Source of the DNA: Marinomonas transparens
GTDB lineage: Bacteria; Pseudomonadota; Gammaproteobacteria; Pseudomonadales; Marinomonadaceae
NCBI RefSeq assembly: GCF_016463975.1
Contig: NZ_JAEMNX010000010.1
Span: forward strand, 105,835-169,834
Direction of reading: 5' to 3'
Length of the DNA: 64,000 bases
Position numbers and translations under genes: made by a program. The notes below the pieces were generated by a model that saw only the letters and a program-made list of their open reading frames with translations, had not been told where the DNA came from and made no database searches. The first letter of the stretch is position 1, and each line of letters starts with the position of its first letter. Below, piece by piece: positions 49,556 to 59,994 of this stretch.

Positions 49556-50536
49556 TTAAGGGGTCTTAGTGAAACGGTCTCTTATGTCAGCGGATGAATA
49601 GCCAAGGCCAATCAAAAAACTCAGCTTCACAAATGCCGCTTCGTAGGTCATGTCCATGCCAGAAATAACACCCGCTTCCACCAGAGCAGAGCCAGCTGCA
49701 TAAGCCCCTGCAACAACACTGCCGGCACCGCATTGACTGACATTCACAATAACCACGCCACGCTCTGAAGCCGTTTTCAATAGCGCGAGCAAAGCTTGGT
49801 CTTTATCCGGCGCATTACCCGCGCCATAACTCCACAATACCGCTCCTTTGACCTTATTATTAAGCAGGCCTTGCCAATGCTCTGCCGTCACGCCGGGAAA
49901 CACAGGGAGAATGGTGACGGTACCTGATGTCATATTGGGAATGCTAATCTTTGTCTCGCTGCTCCCATCAAGCAAAGCCGTTCGAGACCATTGCCAATCA
50001 ATACCCAACAAACCAAGTAACAGGGCATTAGGAGAAGCGAAAGCCGCTAGCTCTGTGGTATTCGCTTTATGAGCACGATTGCCTGCAATCAAACGACCAG
50101 CAAAAAACAGAGACACCTCATTTGGCCCATTTTTTAACGCATCAACCGCACCTAATACATTATTTTTTGCATCACTACGGGCTTTAAACAAAGGAATCTG
50201 TGACCCCGTGACGATAATCGGCTTAGTCGGTGTTTGGAAACAATAGAACAAGGCCGCCGCGGTATAAGCCATGGTATCTGTGCCATGTAATACCATAAAA
50301 GCATCGTAATCCTGCCAATTGTCTTGAATATCGCAAGCGATGGTTTGCCAATCTTCTGGACGAGCATTCGAACTATCAATCAAATTGGCGTAACAATGCA
50401 CTGTCACGCTGTCCTCTGGACAATCGTTTTTCAGCATGGTTTCTACCACCTTGGCAAACTCTGGATCAGGAATCAGACCTTGATCAGAATCCACCATGCC
50501 AATGGTGCCGCCAGTATAGGCTAGATATATTTTCAT
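49556..50536 (-). CDS. ansA: L-asparaginase, type I (cytoplasmic)
   Basis: It hydrolyses L-asparagine to aspartate and ammonia in the cytoplasm. The protein of 326 residues lacks a signal peptide, which is the type I pattern. The two nucleophile regions are present: AYTGGTIGM (Thr10/12 area, residues 6-14) and LHGTDTMAYTAAAL (Thr89/Asp90 area, about 85-97); GSQIPL and GAGNAPD match the family. ATG 50536 has GAAGAGAACGG upstream. It follows argS on the same strand, about 100 bases downstream, separated by a terminator. Confidence 0.93.
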   Translation of the reverse strand: MKIYLAYTGGTIGMVDSDQGLIPDPEFAKVVETMLKNDCPEDSVTVHCYANLIDSSNARPEDWQTIACDIQDNWQDYDAFMVLHGTDTMAYTAAALFYCFQTPTKPIIVTGSQIPLFKARSDAKNNVLGAVDALKNGPNEVSLFFAGRLIAGNRAHKANTTELAAFASPNALLLGLLGIDWQWSRTALLDGSSETKISIPNMTSGTVTILPVFPGVTAEHWQGLLNNKVKGAVLWSYGAGNAPDKDQALLALLKTASERGVVIVNVSQCGAGSVVAGAYAAGSALVEAGVISGMDMTYEAAFVKLSFLIGLGYSSADIRDRFTKTP

Positions 50537-50572
50537 CCGTTCTCTTCCATTACAAATTGTTGCAAGCTGAAA

Positions 50573-50616
50573 AACAAAAACGCCGCATGAGGCGTATCCT
50601 CCAGCGGCGCTTTTAT
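50573..50616 (-). terminator. Rho-independent terminator of argS
   Basis: Stem CGCCGC/GCGGCG (50581-50586 with 50604-50609) with an inner GAGG/CCTC and a GC-rich core; the minus strand then runs into T-rich sequence ending near 50573. It lies 26-62 bases past the argS stop. Confidence 0.85.
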
Positions 50617-50634
50617 CATCGCATCAGCGCAAGG

Positions 50635-52368
50635 TTACATACGTTCTAAGGTTTCGATCCCCAACAATTCAAGGCCTTGTTTTAAGGTAGAAGCCGTATT
50701 CAATGCTAATTGTAGACGACTGTTTTTTACCTCGTCTTCTGCATTCAAGATTGGGCACGCCTCGTAGAAACTCATGAAGGTCCCTGCTAGGTCATATAAG
50801 TAAGCACATAAGAAGTGCGGCATGCCATCATTAGCCACCTGTTGAATGGCCTCTTCGAACTGGCACAACTTCATCGCCAAAGCGCGCTCTTGTGCTTCAA
50901 CAACGGCAATGTCACCGGTTAAGCTTGTCACGTCGATTTCAGAACGTTTAACAATGCTTGCCACGCGAGAGTAGGCGTACAACAAATAAGGGGCGGTGTT
51001 ACCTTCAAAGCTCAACATGGTATCCCAATTGAACACATAATCACTGGTACGATTTTTCGATAAATCGGCGTATTTCACCGACGCAATACCCACCACACGA
51101 CCAATGTTACGTAGCTCTTCTTCTTCCATGTCTGGATTTTTAGAAGCAACCAGTTGATAAGCGCGTTCTTGTGCTTCTGCTAATAGGTCAGAAAGTTTCG
51201 CCACGGTTCCAGAACGGGTTTTGAAGGGTTTGCCATCGCTACCCATTACCGTACCGAAAGGCATGTGCTCGAGCTGTGTTTCAGGTTTCACAAAACCAGC
51301 CTTACGAGATAAGGTGAAAATTTGTTGGAAATGCAATGACTGCCGCGCATCCACAAAGTACAAAACACGGTTGGCTTCTAACGTATGCTGACGAAAGCGA
51401 ACAGCAGCTAAATCCGTAGTCGAGTATAAAAATCCACCACCGGTTTTTTGCACAATAACCGGTGTGATTTCACCTTCTTTGTTAGCAAACTCTTCCATGA
51501 AAACACATTGAGCACCGTTAGACTCTTGTAATAGCTCTTGCTCTGTTAACTCATTGATAACGTTTTGCAGATCATCGTTATAAGCACTTTCGGGCATCAC
51601 ATGTTTACGTTCTAAAGACACACCCAACATCTTGTAGGTTTCTTCACAGTGAGCCAAAGAAATGTCGATAAACTCATCCCAAAGCTTCAAGCAATCTTCA
51701 TCACCAGATTGTAGGGCAACCACTAATTCACGGGCACGAACGGCAAACTCTGGGTCGTCATCGAAACAGGTTTTCGCAGCGCGGTAAAAGGTTTCAAGAT
51801 CCGACAATACCATGCTAATTTCGGCATTTTCAGCCCGCAAGCGTTCCATATAAGCCAGCAGCATACCGAATTGAGTTCCCCAGTCACCCACATGGTTCTG
51901 ACGAATCACATTGTGTCCAAGGAATTCCAAGGTGCGTACCACCGCATCACCGATAACCGTAGAGCGAAGGTGACCCACGTGCATTTCTTTCGCAAGGTTT
52001 GGCGAAGAATAATCCACAACAACGGTTTCAGGGTTAGACACTTCCAACACATCTAAATGGTCGCTAGTACGTAACTCAACCAATTCTTTTCCTAACCAAG
52101 TATTCTTCAAGAAAACATTGATAAAGCCCGGCCCTGCAATTTCTACTTTTTCAGCGATATCAGACAAGTCCAATTTATCAAGAACCCTTTGAGCGAACTC
52201 GCGCGGGTTCATTTTCAAGCCTTTCGCTACGCCCATAATGCCATTGGCTTGGTAATCGCCGAATTGTACTTTCGCAGATTGACGAGTTAACGCCGGCGCG
52301 GTTTCTGGTGCGCCAGCCGCTACCATAGCAGCCTGAATACGTTGATTAAGTAGAGTTTGAATGTTCAC
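50635..52368 (-). CDS. argS: Arginyl-tRNA synthetase
   Basis: A class I aminoacyl-tRNA synthetase that charges tRNA-Arg. The protein of 577 residues has the HIGH motif as HVGH (in [13 protein letters not shown], about residue 130), the [12 protein letters not shown] loop in place of a KMSKS lysine pair, as usual for ArgRS, and the C-terminal anticodon-binding helical domain ([16 protein letters not shown] to LERM). The start is GTG 52368 ([14 protein letters not shown]) with AAAGG upstream; the open frame extends 27 codons further. A terminator follows. In Pseudomonas argS lies next to priA; here it is about 12 kb away from priA. Confidence 0.96.
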   Translation of the reverse strand: MNIQTLLNQRIQAAMVAAGAPETAPALTRQSAKVQFGDYQANGIMGVAKGLKMNPREFAQRVLDKLDLSDIAEKVEIAGPGFINVFLKNTWLGKELVELRTSDHLDVLEVSNPETVVVDYSSPNLAKEMHVGHLRSTVIGDAVVRTLEFLGHNVIRQNHVGDWGTQFGMLLAYMERLRAENAEISMVLSDLETFYRAAKTCFDDDPEFAVRARELVVALQSGDEDCLKLWDEFIDISLAHCEETYKMLGVSLERKHVMPESAYNDDLQNVINELTEQELLQESNGAQCVFMEEFANKEGEITPVIVQKTGGGFLYSTTDLAAVRFRQHTLEANRVLYFVDARQSLHFQQIFTLSRKAGFVKPETQLEHMPFGTVMGSDGKPFKTRSGTVAKLSDLLAEAQERAYQLVASKNPDMEEEELRNIGRVVGIASVKYADLSKNRTSDYVFNWDTMLSFEGNTAPYLLYAYSRVASIVKRSEIDVTSLTGDIAVVEAQERALAMKLCQFEEAIQQVANDGMPHFLCAYLYDLAGTFMSFYEACPILNAEDEVKNSRLQLALNTASTLKQGLELLGIETLERM

Positions 52369-52426
52369 AAAGAAGACCTTTAAACAGTAGACATGGTGTC
52401 TTAAAAGACAGCACATCAGAATCACA

Positions 52427-52460
52427 CAACCCTCTGACCGAACAAACAATCAGAGGGTTG
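52427..52460. repeat. Perfect 11-bp inverted repeat between argS and ilvA
   Basis: CAACCCTCTGA (52427-52437) pairs perfectly with TCAGAGGGTTG (52450-52460), loop 12 bases. It lies 46 bases after the ilvA stop and 59 bases before the argS start codon. Neither side has a strong T tract, so it may be a weak ilvA terminator or part of the argS leader. Confidence 0.55.
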
Positions 52461-52505
52461 ATTTCAAGAAAATAATGGCGCTAATGATAAACGATTTTCA
52501 CCCGT

Positions 52506-54011
52506 TTAGCGAAAGAACAACTTACAAGCTTCGTTGTTGTTTTCATCTTGATACGGGTAACCAAGCTCATCCAAATAATGGGTCACATCGGTTTCTTCGC
52601 CCACCGCTTGTAAACCAACTAAAACTCGACCATAGGCATCGCCATGGTTACGATAATGGAACATGGAAATATTCCATTGACCACCAAGGGTATTCAGGAA
52701 TTTCAACAATGCCCCCGGACGCTCAGGGAACTCAAAACTGTAGAGCAATTCGCCTTTATCACTGCGTAAATGGCCGCCGATCATATGGCGAACATGAACC
52801 TTAGTGGTTTCGTCATCGGTTAAATCGGTAATTTCATAGTCTTTTAAGTCTTCCAATAACTCTGTACGGCTATGGGGGCTACCACCAAGCTGAACACCCA
52901 CAAAAATTGCGGCTTGCTCATCATCGCCATAACGGTAATTGAATTCGGTGATATTACGTCCCACCAAGGCTTGGCAGAAATCTTTAAAACTGCCTGGTGA
53001 TTCTGGAATTTTCACCGCGATAATGGCTTCGCGTTTTTCACCCAATTCAGCACGTTCAGAAACATGGCGCAGACGATCAAAGTTAACATTCGCGCCACTG
53101 TTTATCGCAATTAAAGTCTGGCCCTTCACACCTTCGCGTTCGATGTATTTTTTCAACCCAGCCAATGCACAAGCACCCGCAGGTTCTGTGATAGCGCGAG
53201 TATCATCATAGATGTCTTTGATCGCGGCACACATTTCATCTGTGGTAACCGTAATCACCTCATCCACTGTGTCTTTGGCAATCGCAAAGGTGTTTTTACC
53301 AATTTCCGCAACGGCAACGCCTTCGGCAAAAATGCCGACTTGCGCCAAACGGGTTGGCTTGCCATTTTCCATGGCAACTTTTAAGCATGCCGCATCGACG
53401 GGTTCTACCCCTATGATTTTAATTTCTGGGCGAAGGTATTTAATGTAAGCCGAAATACCCGCAATCAAACCACCACCGCCAACAGGAACAAAGATGGCAT
53501 CAATGTTTCCTTCATGTTGATGTAGAATTTCCATACCAATAGTGCCTTGTCCAGCAATGGTGTCTAGATCATCAAATGGGTGTACGTAGACTTGGCCAGT
53601 ACGCGCCATGATTTCATTGGATTTTCCCAAAGCTTCATCAAAAGCATCGCCGAACAGCACCACTTCTGCACCATGATTTCTTACCGCACTGACTTTTACT
53701 TCCGGCGTTGTGGCGGGCATTACAATGGTCGCTTGCACACCCAGCTTTTTAGCAGCCAAGGCCAAACCTTGAGCATGATTCCCTGCCGATGCGGCAATCA
53801 CACCACGAGCACGCTCTTCTGTGGTTAACTGACAAATTTTGTTGTATGCCCCACGAATTTTGAACGAGAAAACAGGCTGTAGATCTTCTCGCTTCAAAAT
53901 AATCTCGTTACCTAATCGATTGCATAATTGATTGGCACGAGACAGTGGTGTTTCTATCGCCACGTCATAGACACGTGCCTGTAGAATTTTCTTGATGATG
54001 GTATGGGGCAT
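52506..54011 (-). CDS. ilvA: Threonine ammonia-lyase, biosynthetic (long form)
   Basis: A PLP enzyme converting threonine to 2-oxobutyrate for isoleucine synthesis. The 501-residue protein has the catalytic domain with PLP Lys51 (SFKIRGAYNK) and the glycine-rich loop SAGNHAQG (about 85), and two ACT-like regulatory domains after residue 330 (PESPGSFKDFCQAL, FPERPGALLKFLNT), which bind isoleucine and valine. ATG 54011 has AGGAAG upstream. It is divergent from rpiA, a conserved pair in Pseudomonas. An 8-bp inverted repeat lies in the leader region. Confidence 0.96.
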   Translation of the reverse strand: MPHTIIKKILQARVYDVAIETPLSRANQLCNRLGNEIILKREDLQPVFSFKIRGAYNKICQLTTEERARGVIAASAGNHAQGLALAAKKLGVQATIVMPATTPEVKVSAVRNHGAEVVLFGDAFDEALGKSNEIMARTGQVYVHPFDDLDTIAGQGTIGMEILHQHEGNIDAIFVPVGGGGLIAGISAYIKYLRPEIKIIGVEPVDAACLKVAMENGKPTRLAQVGIFAEGVAVAEIGKNTFAIAKDTVDEVITVTTDEMCAAIKDIYDDTRAITEPAGACALAGLKKYIEREGVKGQTLIAINSGANVNFDRLRHVSERAELGEKREAIIAVKIPESPGSFKDFCQALVGRNITEFNYRYGDDEQAAIFVGVQLGGSPHSRTELLEDLKDYEITDLTDDETTKVHVRHMIGGHLRSDKGELLYSFEFPERPGALLKFLNTLGGQWNISMFHYRNHGDAYGRVLVGLQAVGEETDVTHYLDELGYPYQDENNNEACKLFFR

Positions 54012-54037
54012 AATGCTTCCTAAGCGAATATAACAAT

Positions 54038-54073
54038 CGCCATAGTGTTGCTCTAAACCGCAATTCTATGGCG
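54038..54073. promoter_or_regulatory. Inverted repeat in the ilvA leader/promoter
   Basis: CGCCATAG (54038-54045) pairs with CTATGGCG (54066-54073), a perfect 8-bp repeat with a 20-base loop, ending 27 bases before the ilvA start. It could be an operator or leader hairpin. No leader peptide is apparent. Confidence 0.4.
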
Positions 54074-54203
54074 CTATACAGTCTTTATAAAAATGAACAT
54101 GAAATATACCCTCTCACCTTAAATCAAGCAAAAGAGATACACATAAATATACCTCTTAAGGTCGAGAATTCAGCGGTTTCAGGGTAACAATCGATATTCG
54201 ATA

Positions 54204-54209
54204 TGACTA
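54204..54209 (+). promoter_or_regulatory. Candidate -10 box of rpiA
   Basis: TATAAT at 54204-54209, 62 bases before the chosen rpiA start; the region 17 bases upstream of it (TAACAA) is only a weak -35 match. This favours the ATG at 54271 over the leaderless ATG at 54214. Confidence 0.4.
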
Positions 54210-54270
54210 TAATATGCCCACTTCAAAAAACATCTCGACCACTAACACCATAGAAAAGGTTCTAAGTCTC

Positions 54271-54942
54271 ATGACCCAAGATGAACTAAAACAAGCGGTT
54301 GCAGAAGCCGCTGTTGAATACATACTGCCAATGCTGGAATCGGACACTATTGTGGGGGTTGGAACAGGCTCAACTGCGAACCTATTCATTGATGAACTGG
54401 CAAAACACAAAGCCAAATTCGACGGCACCGTAGCCAGCTCAGAAGCGTCAACCGCCCGCTTAAAAGGCCATGGGGTTCCAGTCTATGACCTAAACAGCGT
54501 TGACTCTATTCGTGTTTATGTGGATGGCGCTGACGAATCAAATGATCACTTACACTTAATCAAAGGTGGCGGCGCGGCGTTAACCCGTGAAAAAATCGTC
54601 ACCGCTTGCAGTGATGAGTTCGTCTGTATCGCTGATGAATCAAAATTGGTGAAGGTGTTAGGTGACTTCCCTTTACCAGTAGAAATCATCCCTATGGCAC
54701 GTGGCCATGTGGCACGTGAATTAGTCAAACTAGGCGGCGATCCGGTCTACCGTGAAGGCGTTGTTACAGACAACGGCAATAGCATTCTCGATGTGTATAA
54801 CCTAGAAATACTCGACCCTATCGCATTAGAAAAAAGTATCGATGAGATAGTGGGTGTGGTTACTAATGGCCTGTTTGCAAAACGCTCTGCAGATGTACTG
54901 TTATTAGCAACCAAAGACGGTATCAAAACCCTTAAGAAATAA
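54271..54942 (+). CDS. rpiA: Ribose-5-phosphate isomerase A
   Basis: It interconverts ribose 5-phosphate and ribulose 5-phosphate in the pentose phosphate pathway. The 223-residue protein has the RpiA signatures [15 protein letters not shown] (about 28-42), SSEAST, DGADESN (about 83-89, with a catalytic Asp), and [26 protein letters not shown] is the family N-terminus; the frame opens 19 codons earlier at 54214 but a -10 box lies there. AAAAGG precedes ATG 54271. It is divergent from ilvA. Confidence 0.96.
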   Translation: MTQDELKQAVAEAAVEYILPMLESDTIVGVGTGSTANLFIDELAKHKAKFDGTVASSEASTARLKGHGVPVYDLNSVDSIRVYVDGADESNDHLHLIKGGGAALTREKIVTACSDEFVCIADESKLVKVLGDFPLPVEIIPMARGHVARELVKLGGDPVYREGVVTDNGNSILDVYNLEILDPIALEKSIDEIVGVVTNGLFAKRSADVLLLATKDGIKTLKK

Positions 54943-54974
54943 CCTCCACCAAAAGAAACACCAAAAGCCGTTGG

Positions 54975-55943
54975 TCAAAACCAGCGGCTTCTGCGCATCA
55001 AAACAAACTGCCCAATACCCAATATCAATAACGAACCACAAAAAATCCAGAACGCAAGTGGGCTATCTGTACCCGGCATACCGCCAATATTGATGCCAAA
55101 CAACCCCGTCAAAAATCCCAAAGGCATAAAGATTCCAGACAAGATAGAAAGTACATACATGCGCGCGTTCATCTTTTCGGAATGTAAGTTAACAAACTCT
55201 TCCTGCATCAAAAAACAACGTTCTCGCAGAGACTCCAGCGATTCCACATAACGTGTAATATCATTGGCAGCTTCTTGAGTTTGAATAAGCTGATCCACAG
55301 TCATCAGAGCTTGAGACTCTTGATAAAGCTTATTAATGGCATTCTTTTGTGGCACTAGAAAACGCCTTAAACGAATGGTTTCCAACCTCCGCTGGACCAA
55401 AGAGTCTCGCTGACCTAACTCTACCCCCACACCTATACTTTCTTCTAGTTCGGATAATTGATCCTCTAAACTATTAATAACTCCAGCCATTCGCTCCGTT
55501 AACCTTGCGGTCAAGGTAACTAAAATGTCCGCCGTATTCCTTGGTCCTTCCTTATTAGCCAAATCTTTCACCACATCCTGAACCGATAAAAGCTTGCGAC
55601 GCCGAGTGGAGACAATAAAGTATGGTGTGACCCAAAGTCTTAGAGAGACCATGTCTGAAGGATCAGAATTAGGGTTATGGTTAACGCCACGTAAATTGAC
55701 TAACAATCCTGTTGCCATTTTCACGGTACGAGGGCGAGTCTCTTCAGCAAATAAAGCATCTACAACGGTTTCTGGCACCCCTTCTACAGTCGATAACCAA
55801 GCTTTAGCTAAATCATCAAGACAATCAAGATGTATCCAACGACGGCCCTGTATAGGAAGCTGTGTCGGTAAATCTGATAGCGCTAATTCTTGTGCACCAC
55901 CTTGTCCATCTAACTCTAAATTGTAAATAACAAACTCTGTCAT
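54975..55943 (-). CDS. zntB: ZntB/CorA family divalent-cation transporter
   Basis: An inner-membrane channel of 322 residues with a large cytoplasmic N-terminal domain (to about 260) and two C-terminal helices. The loop between them carries FGINIGGMPG, the family GxN motif in GIN form, which separates ZntB-like zinc transporters from Mg-specific CorA (GMN). RRKLLSVQDVV and the helical RRLETIRLRRFL region match ZntB. The metal is probably zinc. ATG 55943 has GAGGAAG upstream; the frame extends 19 codons further without support. It is divergent from fbp. Confidence 0.85.
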   Translation of the reverse strand: MTEFVIYNLELDGQGGAQELALSDLPTQLPIQGRRWIHLDCLDDLAKAWLSTVEGVPETVVDALFAEETRPRTVKMATGLLVNLRGVNHNPNSDPSDMVSLRLWVTPYFIVSTRRRKLLSVQDVVKDLANKEGPRNTADILVTLTARLTERMAGVINSLEDQLSELEESIGVGVELGQRDSLVQRRLETIRLRRFLVPQKNAINKLYQESQALMTVDQLIQTQEAANDITRYVESLESLRERCFLMQEEFVNLHSEKMNARMYVLSILSGIFMPLGFLTGLFGINIGGMPGTDSPLAFWIFCGSLLILGIGQFVLMRRSRWF

Positions 55944-56092
55944 ACCGACTTCCTCGAAAAATGCCCAGCTTAGATTAGCTGATAAGCGATACCATCCCAA
56001 TTTATTTTATGTCTATTAACCTAGCTTGGCTGACACTCTACTCAGGCAATGGCATAATTTCCTTCTCCCAAATAATAAGGAAATGCCAGACC

Positions 56093-57052
56093 ATGCAAAA
56101 CCTATCTCATGTTTTAGCATCAAGCTCGACTCCGGAATCACTACAGGCCGTTTTACAAGTTACCACCAACACCTGCATAGCAATTTCTGATGCGTTAAAA
56201 CAAGGCTCCCTTGCAGGCATCCTTGGCATGGCTGGCAACGAGAATGTTCAAGGAGAAGAACAAAAGAAACTCGATGTTATTTCCAACGATATGCTAAAAG
56301 ACGCCCTATCGGCTTGCCCTTCAGTAAGAGCAATTGCTTCTGAAGAAGAAGATTACATAGTGCCAGCGAACACAGACGGTGAATACCTGATTGCTTTCGA
56401 CCCACTAGACGGCTCCTCTAATATTGATATCAATGCCATGGTCGGCACCATCTTCTCTATCTATCATCAAACAGGTAGCGAACCCGCGACCGAAAATGAC
56501 TTCCTCATTCCAGGCAAACAACAAGTTGCCGCTGGATATGTGCTCTATGGCCCATCAACCATGCTGGTACTGACCACAGGCAATGGCGTCAACATGTTTA
56601 CCTATGACCCCACCAAACAACTTTTTGTGCTAACGACCGAAAACGTACAAGTCGCCAAAGAGACACAAGAGTTTGCCATTAACATGTCTAACCAACGCTT
56701 CTGGTCTAACAACATGCAAAGCTATGTGAATGATTTAGTAAAAGGCAAAGAAGGGGTTCGTGATAAGAATTTCAACATGCGCTGGGTTGCCGCCATGGTT
56801 GGAGACGTGCATCGTATTTTGTGTCGCGGCGGTATCTTCATCTACCCTTGGGACAGCAAAGACCCAACTAAAGCAGGCAAATTACGCCTAATGTACGAAG
56901 CCAACCCAATGGCCATGCTACTTGAACAAGCCGGCGGTAAAGCCCACACTCATACCCAACGTATTTTAGACATTCAACCAGAAGCAATACACCAACGTGT
57001 TGCGGTGATTCTAGGTGCCTCTGAAGAAGTGGATAAGTGCCTAAGTTATTAA
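56093..57052 (+). CDS. fbp: Fructose-1,6-bisphosphatase class 1
   Basis: The gluconeogenic phosphatase, 319 residues. The metal and substrate site [10 protein letters not shown] (about 100-109) with EEEDY preceding it, and the C-terminal [13 protein letters not shown] are family marks; the N-terminal helix resembles the AMP/PEP regulatory region. ATG 56093 has AAGGAAA upstream; the frame extends 28 codons further. Growth on sugar acids or malonate through this window's pathways would need gluconeogenesis, consistent with it, though fbp is a core gene. It is divergent from zntB. Confidence 0.95.
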   Translation: MQNLSHVLASSSTPESLQAVLQVTTNTCIAISDALKQGSLAGILGMAGNENVQGEEQKKLDVISNDMLKDALSACPSVRAIASEEEDYIVPANTDGEYLIAFDPLDGSSNIDINAMVGTIFSIYHQTGSEPATENDFLIPGKQQVAAGYVLYGPSTMLVLTTGNGVNMFTYDPTKQLFVLTTENVQVAKETQEFAINMSNQRFWSNNMQSYVNDLVKGKEGVRDKNFNMRWVAAMVGDVHRILCRGGIFIYPWDSKDPTKAGKLRLMYEANPMAMLLEQAGGKAHTHTQRILDIQPEAIHQRVAVILGASEEVDKCLSY

Positions 57053-57087
57053 CATTTCAATAAATACTTAGTGCCTGTGCATAAAAA

Positions 57088-57115
57088 AGGCCTTCATAAT
57101 ATTTTATGAAGGCCT
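57088..57115 (-). terminator. Rho-independent terminator of the malonate operon
   Basis: A perfect 12-bp stem AGGCCTTCATAA/TTATGAAGGCCT (57088-57099 with 57104-57115), loop TATT. On the minus strand it is followed by T6, so it ends the leftward malonate operon about 104 bases past matB; it also sits 36 bases after fbp. Confidence 0.9.
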
Positions 57116-57218
57116 CAAACCTACTAATATAGGTAAAACATTTCTTTTAAAATACCCTATTCTCAACTGTTTCGTGGTATATCACCCATTACACTAGGTC
57201 AAGCCGATCGCCAGAATA

Positions 57219-58736
57219 TCAGTGGGTAAATAGCCCTTTATAAGTCTCGCGTAATATATTTTTTTGGACTTTTCCCATGGTATTTCTTGGCAAAGCATCA
57301 ATTACCACAAGCTGGCGAGGGTGTTTGAACCTTGCCAAAGCATCTTTCACGGCAAGCTGTACTTTATCAAGGTCGACTATATCCTTATCCGCTACTAACA
57401 CACCAACAACCGTTTCACCAAAGTCAGGATGTGGCACACCGATTACTGCACTTTCAACAACACCAGGCTGCTCATCAAGCACCAATTCAATCTCTTTCGG
57501 ATAAATATTATAGCCACCCGAAATAATCAGATCTTTATTCCTACCAACAATACTGACATAACCATCGTCATCAATCGTGCCCAAATCACCGGTAATAAAA
57601 AAACCATTAGAACGTAACTCTTCTGCTGTTTTTTCTGGCATATTCCAATAGCCCTTAAAGACATTAGAGCCGCGCACTTCGATCAGACCAATTTCTCCAT
57701 TCGGCAAAGTTTCTCCCGTTGTAGGGTCGGTGATTTTCAATTCCACATTGGGCAACGGGAAGCCGACTGTTCCAGCACGACGCTCACCACGATAAGGGTT
57801 AGACGTATTCATATTGGTTTCTGTCATACCGTATCGCTCTAAGATACGATGGCCTGTGCGTTGCTCAAACTGCACATGCGTTTCAGCCAATAGGGGAGCA
57901 GAACCGGATATAAACAAGCGCATATGCTGTGTCAGCTCTCGATTAAAACGCTCATCGCTCAATAACCGAGTATAAAAAGTTGGCACCCCCATCAAGCTCG
58001 TAGCACTAGGCAATAACTCAATAATACGGTCAAGATTGAAGCTAGGTTCGAGAATAATTTTTGCACCGGATTTTAAAGCGATGTTGACCGCAACAAACAA
58101 TCCATGAATATGGAATATCGGTAAAGCATGTAGCAACACATCGTCTTCACTAAATTCCCATGCTTCTTTCAACGTCTCACTATTCGACAAAAGGTTATTC
58201 TGAGTCAACATAGCACCTTTGGAACGCCCCGTTGTACCAGAGGTATAGAGAAACGAAGCGATATCATCATTAGCACGATCTACGGTGGAAAATTCTGTTG
58301 GCAAAGCTCGAGCGGCATCCGGCAAAGTACCAGATACGCCATCATCAGACTGTGTCATGAGTATGGTGTTATATTGCTTGGTCATCTCAGCCATACTCTC
58401 TGCCGATTCAGGCTTACAGACCAGCAATTTCGCACCAGAGTCCTTCACGAAATAATCGATTTCAGAGAGTGTATAAGCCGTATTCAATGGTAAATAAACC
58501 ACTCCTGCCTGAACACACGCGGCATACAAAGCGAGTGTTGAAACCGATTTACCTACCTGTGCAGCAAGACGATCTCCCGGCTGCAGTCCCTGTTGGGTAA
58601 TCGCATTAGCATACTGTGATGCCTGCTTTAAAAAAGCGTCATAGGACACTTCTTTTTTTGTTAAAGAATCAAAAATAAAAGTCGTTTGCTTTCCTTCATG
58701 GGCAGCAAACAAACCATTATAAAGTGGATTAGACAT
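57219..58736 (-). CDS. matB: Malonyl-CoA synthetase
   Basis: MatB activates malonate to malonyl-CoA with ATP. The 505-residue protein is an ANL adenylating enzyme: the P-loop-like TSGTTGRSKGA (about 158-168), ERYGMTETNMNT (about 305), GDLGTIDDDGY and the C-terminal Lys region PRNTMGKVQKN (catalytic Lys). The opening NPLYNGLF and HALPIFHIHGLFVA match the MatB subgroup. Its start ATG 58736 overlaps the decarboxylase end by eight bases, implying coupling. The neighbourhood of malonyl-CoA decarboxylase and a TRAP importer supports the substrate. It is the last gene of its operon. Confidence 0.93.
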   Translation of the reverse strand: MSNPLYNGLFAAHEGKQTTFIFDSLTKKEVSYDAFLKQASQYANAITQQGLQPGDRLAAQVGKSVSTLALYAACVQAGVVYLPLNTAYTLSEIDYFVKDSGAKLLVCKPESAESMAEMTKQYNTILMTQSDDGVSGTLPDAARALPTEFSTVDRANDDIASFLYTSGTTGRSKGAMLTQNNLLSNSETLKEAWEFSEDDVLLHALPIFHIHGLFVAVNIALKSGAKIILEPSFNLDRIIELLPSATSLMGVPTFYTRLLSDERFNRELTQHMRLFISGSAPLLAETHVQFEQRTGHRILERYGMTETNMNTSNPYRGERRAGTVGFPLPNVELKITDPTTGETLPNGEIGLIEVRGSNVFKGYWNMPEKTAEELRSNGFFITGDLGTIDDDGYVSIVGRNKDLIISGGYNIYPKEIELVLDEQPGVVESAVIGVPHPDFGETVVGVLVADKDIVDLDKVQLAVKDALARFKHPRQLVVIDALPRNTMGKVQKNILRETYKGLFTH

Positions 58737-59994
58737 TGTTGTTTTCTCTTAGCAATGGAGACAAATTCTCACATAGTTTATGAACATCTTGAGCCGCAGA
58801 AATATATCCTGTTGCGGCAAATTTTTCGTGGTTCTCCGATACATTTTTCAATTCATAGAGGTAATTCACCATGGCTCCTCCTGATTGTTTGATGCCTTTA
58901 TCGGATAAGTCGGCATCATTATGAATAGCGTGTATTTTAGCACCATTACCCAAATGGAAACGTGCCACAGGATCGAGAGGCTTACCGTTTTGCCCCTTCT
59001 CATTCACCAAATAATGAGCGGCTAACGACTTCATGTTATTAAAGGGCTCACATGTGGTATCAATGTTCTGTTGTTGAGCCCATGTCATTAAGCTAGGAAT
59101 AGGCGATAAGGTGACAAAGTTTTTCAGGTTACTAAACCTTAAGGACAAATCCGTCACTACCTGCTTAATAAGAGAGTTACCAAACGAAATACTATTCAAC
59201 CCTTGCTGGCAATTAGAAATCGAATAGAAAACCGCGGTGTCCGCCTCACTCACCACTATCTCTTCACGATCATCGGATAAAACCGATTGCACAGAACTTG
59301 CAATACCATGCGTTAAAGCCACTTCAACAAAAATCAAGGGTTCATCAGGCATAGACAGATGAAAAAAAGCAAAACAACAGCGATCTTCCGGCTGCATACG
59401 ACGACGTAAATCGTCCCAGCTATCTATGGCATGAACCGCTTCATAAGCAATGATTTTTTCCAGTATATTAGCCGGTGTTTCCCAATCAATCGGACGTAGT
59501 ACTAAAAATCCACGATTAAACCATGAAACAAACAAGTGACGAAAGTCCAAATCCAATGCTGCAAGATCATCTGATTTACCTTTCAGTCTGAGCAGATCAG
59601 CACGCATATTTACCAGCTTACCGGTCGCACCTGAAACTTGGTTTAAACGCCGAATCAATTCCTGTCGCCTAGGTTCGGCCGCCGTCATATAATCAAAATA
59701 GGTTTTTTTCGAGGGGTTTTGTTTGTAATGCTTTAAAGCCTCTTCAACCTTAGCAGCATCAATATCCATGTTGATGGATAAGTGATGGAAGAAGGCCAAT
59801 TTATCTTCATCATTTATTGTATCAAAACGGTCTAAAACTTGCGTGGCTAAAGCGATACCTGAAGACTCCCCTGCCGTCCCTATCAAGCTATCAACTAAAG
59901 CAATAATAGAGCTATCATTTTCTACCTTATTTTTGGCGAGAGGCCGATAACGTCGGTCAAAAATATTACTCAGCAGCTCCAACACCATGCTCAT
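58729..59994 (-). CDS. matA: Malonyl-CoA decarboxylase
   Basis: It converts malonyl-CoA to acetyl-CoA and CO2. The 421-residue protein has the helical N-terminal domain, then the GNAT-like catalytic core: DRCCFAFFHLSMPDEPLIFVEVALTHGIASSVQ, with the Ser and His region (FYSISNCQQGLNSISFGN, FNNMKSLAAHYLV) expected for the family. The chosen ATG 59994 (MSMVLELLSN) overlaps the DctM stop as ATGA and has GGAG upstream; the open frame extends 11 codons further. Together with MatB it makes a malonate degradation pair. Function rests on clear family similarity and on context. Confidence 0.93.
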   Translation of the reverse strand: MSMVLELLSNIFDRRYRPLAKNKVENDSSIIALVDSLIGTAGESSGIALATQVLDRFDTINDEDKLAFFHHLSINMDIDAAKVEEALKHYKQNPSKKTYFDYMTAAEPRRQELIRRLNQVSGATGKLVNMRADLLRLKGKSDDLAALDLDFRHLFVSWFNRGFLVLRPIDWETPANILEKIIAYEAVHAIDSWDDLRRRMQPEDRCCFAFFHLSMPDEPLIFVEVALTHGIASSVQSVLSDDREEIVVSEADTAVFYSISNCQQGLNSISFGNSLIKQVVTDLSLRFSNLKNFVTLSPIPSLMTWAQQQNIDTTCEPFNNMKSLAAHYLVNEKGQNGKPLDPVARFHLGNGAKIHAIHNDADLSDKGIKQSGGAMVNYLYELKNVSENHEKFAATGYISAAQDVHKLCENLSPLLRENNNV

